A stretch of DNA of 6,284 bases from Chloroflexi bacterium RBG_16_64_32 (lineage in GTDB: Bacteria; Chloroflexota; Dehalococcoidia; SM23-28-2; RBG-16-64-32). A program made the position numbers and the translations under genes. Below the pieces are notes generated by a model that did not search any database, had not been told where the DNA came from, and saw only the letters and a list, made by a program, of their open reading frames with translations. Where the stretch lies: positions 1 through 6,284 of the forward strand of contig MGNZ01000083.1 in the NCBI GenBank assembly GCA_001795235.1. Direction: 5' to 3'. Shown here piece after piece: positions 5,876 through 6,284 of this stretch (position 1 is the stretch's first letter; every line of letters begins with the position of its first letter).

Positions 5876-5982
5876 CTACGTTATGGGGTGGGACGGGGCG
5901 CGTGGCTCACCATGAGCGGGGCAAGCATCTGCCGAGGGAGAAGACTGGCGCTGGCTCGGCCGCCATATTACCATTGGAGGCG

Positions 5983-5996
5983 TTACGTTTACGTAA
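5983..5996. repeat. Small palindrome TTACGT-TT-ACGTAA
   Basis: Six-base arms TTACGT and ACGTAA around a TT centre, AT-rich compared with the surroundings. Its position just upstream of the repeat and the thiolase-like start could make it an operator or part of a palindromic insertion. It may also be chance. Confidence 0.35.
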
Positions 5997-6000
5997 GGAG

Positions 6001-6023
6001 CCTGTCCTGAGCCTGTCGAAGGA
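6001..6023. repeat. Dispersed-repeat-like element (CTTCGACAGGCTCAGGAC type)
   Basis: On the minus strand 6021-6004 reads CTTCGACAGGCTCAGGAC. On the plus strand CCTGTC occurs twice, five bases apart, and TCCT/AGGA can close a short hairpin. From memory, this oligomer recurs many times in genomes of several high-GC bacteria, where it reads as PVLSLSK in one frame, as it does here. There is only one copy in this window, so repetition cannot be shown from the sequence itself. Confidence 0.5.
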
Positions 6024-6030
6024 GGCAATC

Positions 6031-6177
6031 GTGAGAGAGGTCGTCATCGTAGAGGTGGTGCGCCGCGCTCCCAATAACGCTCAGTTGCCGTGTGTAGTGC
6101 TACCTGGTACTCCCAGCTGGTGGAGCGTAGTGTATAATCAGATGCACGCCATGGAGAGGAACCCGCGGAATGAATAA
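6031..6177 (+). pseudogene. Thiolase-like N-terminal remnant or small ORF
   Basis: A GTG at 6031 is preceded by GGAGG at the ideal distance of five bases. The first residues, VREVVIVEVVRRAP, closely follow the typical start of acetyl-CoA acetyltransferases (MREVVIVEAVRTPIGR). After about 14 residues the similarity vanishes (NNAQLPCVVLPGTPSWWSVV onward), and the frame ends after 48 codons with TAA at 6175-6177. Simplest reading: the ribosome binding site and first codons of a thiolase gene survive after deletion or rearrangement. It overlaps the next gene by eight bases (ATGAATAA), so a translated short leader peptide is an alternative. The match is too short for certainty. Confidence 0.35.
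6133..6138 (+). promoter_or_regulatory. Consensus -10 box TATAAT upstream of the last gene
   Basis: A perfect TATAAT lies 31 bases before the ATG at 6170. Transcription would start near 6145 and leave a leader of about 25 bases carrying GGAGAGGA. No good -35 hexamer is present at 16 to 18 bases upstream, and the TG two bases before it is out of register for a classic extended -10. Confidence 0.5.
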
Positions 6178-6284
6178 ACCTGAAAAGCGCGACCAGCAGG
6201 AGCTTGAAAAACTGCTTGAGAAGGCGCTGGCCGAGGCCGGGGTGGCGGAAGCGGTCGAGGTGTACGAAAGGGCCGAAGCCGCGT
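6170..6284 (+). CDS. Hypothetical charged helical protein, partial (C-terminus beyond right edge)
   Basis: The first 38 codons of an open frame that continues past the window. They read MNKPEKRDQQELEKLLEKA and then LAEAGVAEAVEVYERAEAA, a strongly charged, Leu/Ala/Glu-rich sequence that should be alpha-helical. There is no signal peptide or membrane segment. The ATG at 6170 has AGAGGA nine bases upstream and a TATAAT box 31 bases upstream. The early codons are AT-rich (ATG AAT AAA), as is common at true starts. I do not recognise the family. Confidence 0.65.
   Translation, partial: MNKPEKRDQQELEKLLEKALAEAGVAEAVEVYERAEAA

Larger units (their letters stand above)
5809..6169. other. Gene-poor accessory stretch with repeats and a gene remnant
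   Basis: These 361 bases hold no convincing full gene. In order they contain three palindromes (5807-5875), a small palindrome (5983-5996), a dispersed-repeat-like element (6001-6023), a thiolase-like start that soon loses similarity (from 6031), and a TATAAT box (6133-6138). A GTG-initiated open frame from 5902 to 6177 covers much of it, but before 6031 it reads through the repeat and looks non-coding. Confidence 0.65.

Noticed and set aside
5902..6030. N-terminal part of the GTG-initiated frame starting at 5902
   Set aside because: It has no ribosome binding site, no recognisable motif, and reads through the repeat element. Only the part after 6031 has a gene-like start.

Overview
The window is GC-rich bacterial DNA, probably chromosomal. 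It carries five complete protein-coding genes, one gene cut by the left edge, one cut by the right edge, and a roughly 360-base accessory stretch of small repeats near the right end. The best taxonomic guess is an uncultured Chloroflexota (Dehalococcoidia-like). This rests on the high GC, the membrane-anchored protein with a long Pro/Thr linker, the short palindromic repeats and an apparently leaderless gene. It is inference from style, because no marker gene is present.

Left half, minus strand: a three-gene unit reads right to left. It encodes a class III PLP-dependent aminotransferase (3709 to 2465), a class I SAM methyltransferase with a degenerate zinc-ribbon N-terminus (2436 to 1597) and an APH-type small-molecule kinase (1595 to 690). 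The gaps are 28 bases and 1 base, so the three are probably co-transcribed, and the last two probably translationally coupled. Their common substrate is unknown. A PLP enzyme, a methyltransferase and a kinase together suggest a small amine- or amino-acid-modifying pathway. Beyond this unit a separate strong promoter (653-658 and 629-634) drives a membrane-anchored extracellular protein that runs off the left edge.

Right half, plus strand: divergent from the aminotransferase unit is a membrane-tethered HD-GYP protein (3946-4905) with all canonical c-di-GMP phosphodiesterase motifs. It is followed by a terminator-like hairpin. Next comes a two-domain glyoxalase/VOC protein (4981-5808) whose extended -10 box lies only 9 bases before the ATG, which suggests leaderless expression.

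Right end: from the stop codon of the VOC gene onward lie three near-perfect palindromes in a row, a further small palindrome, a dispersed-repeat-like element, and a short reading frame that begins like a thiolase N-terminus and then loses the similarity. A consensus TATAAT and a new charged, helical protein starting at 6170 complete the window.
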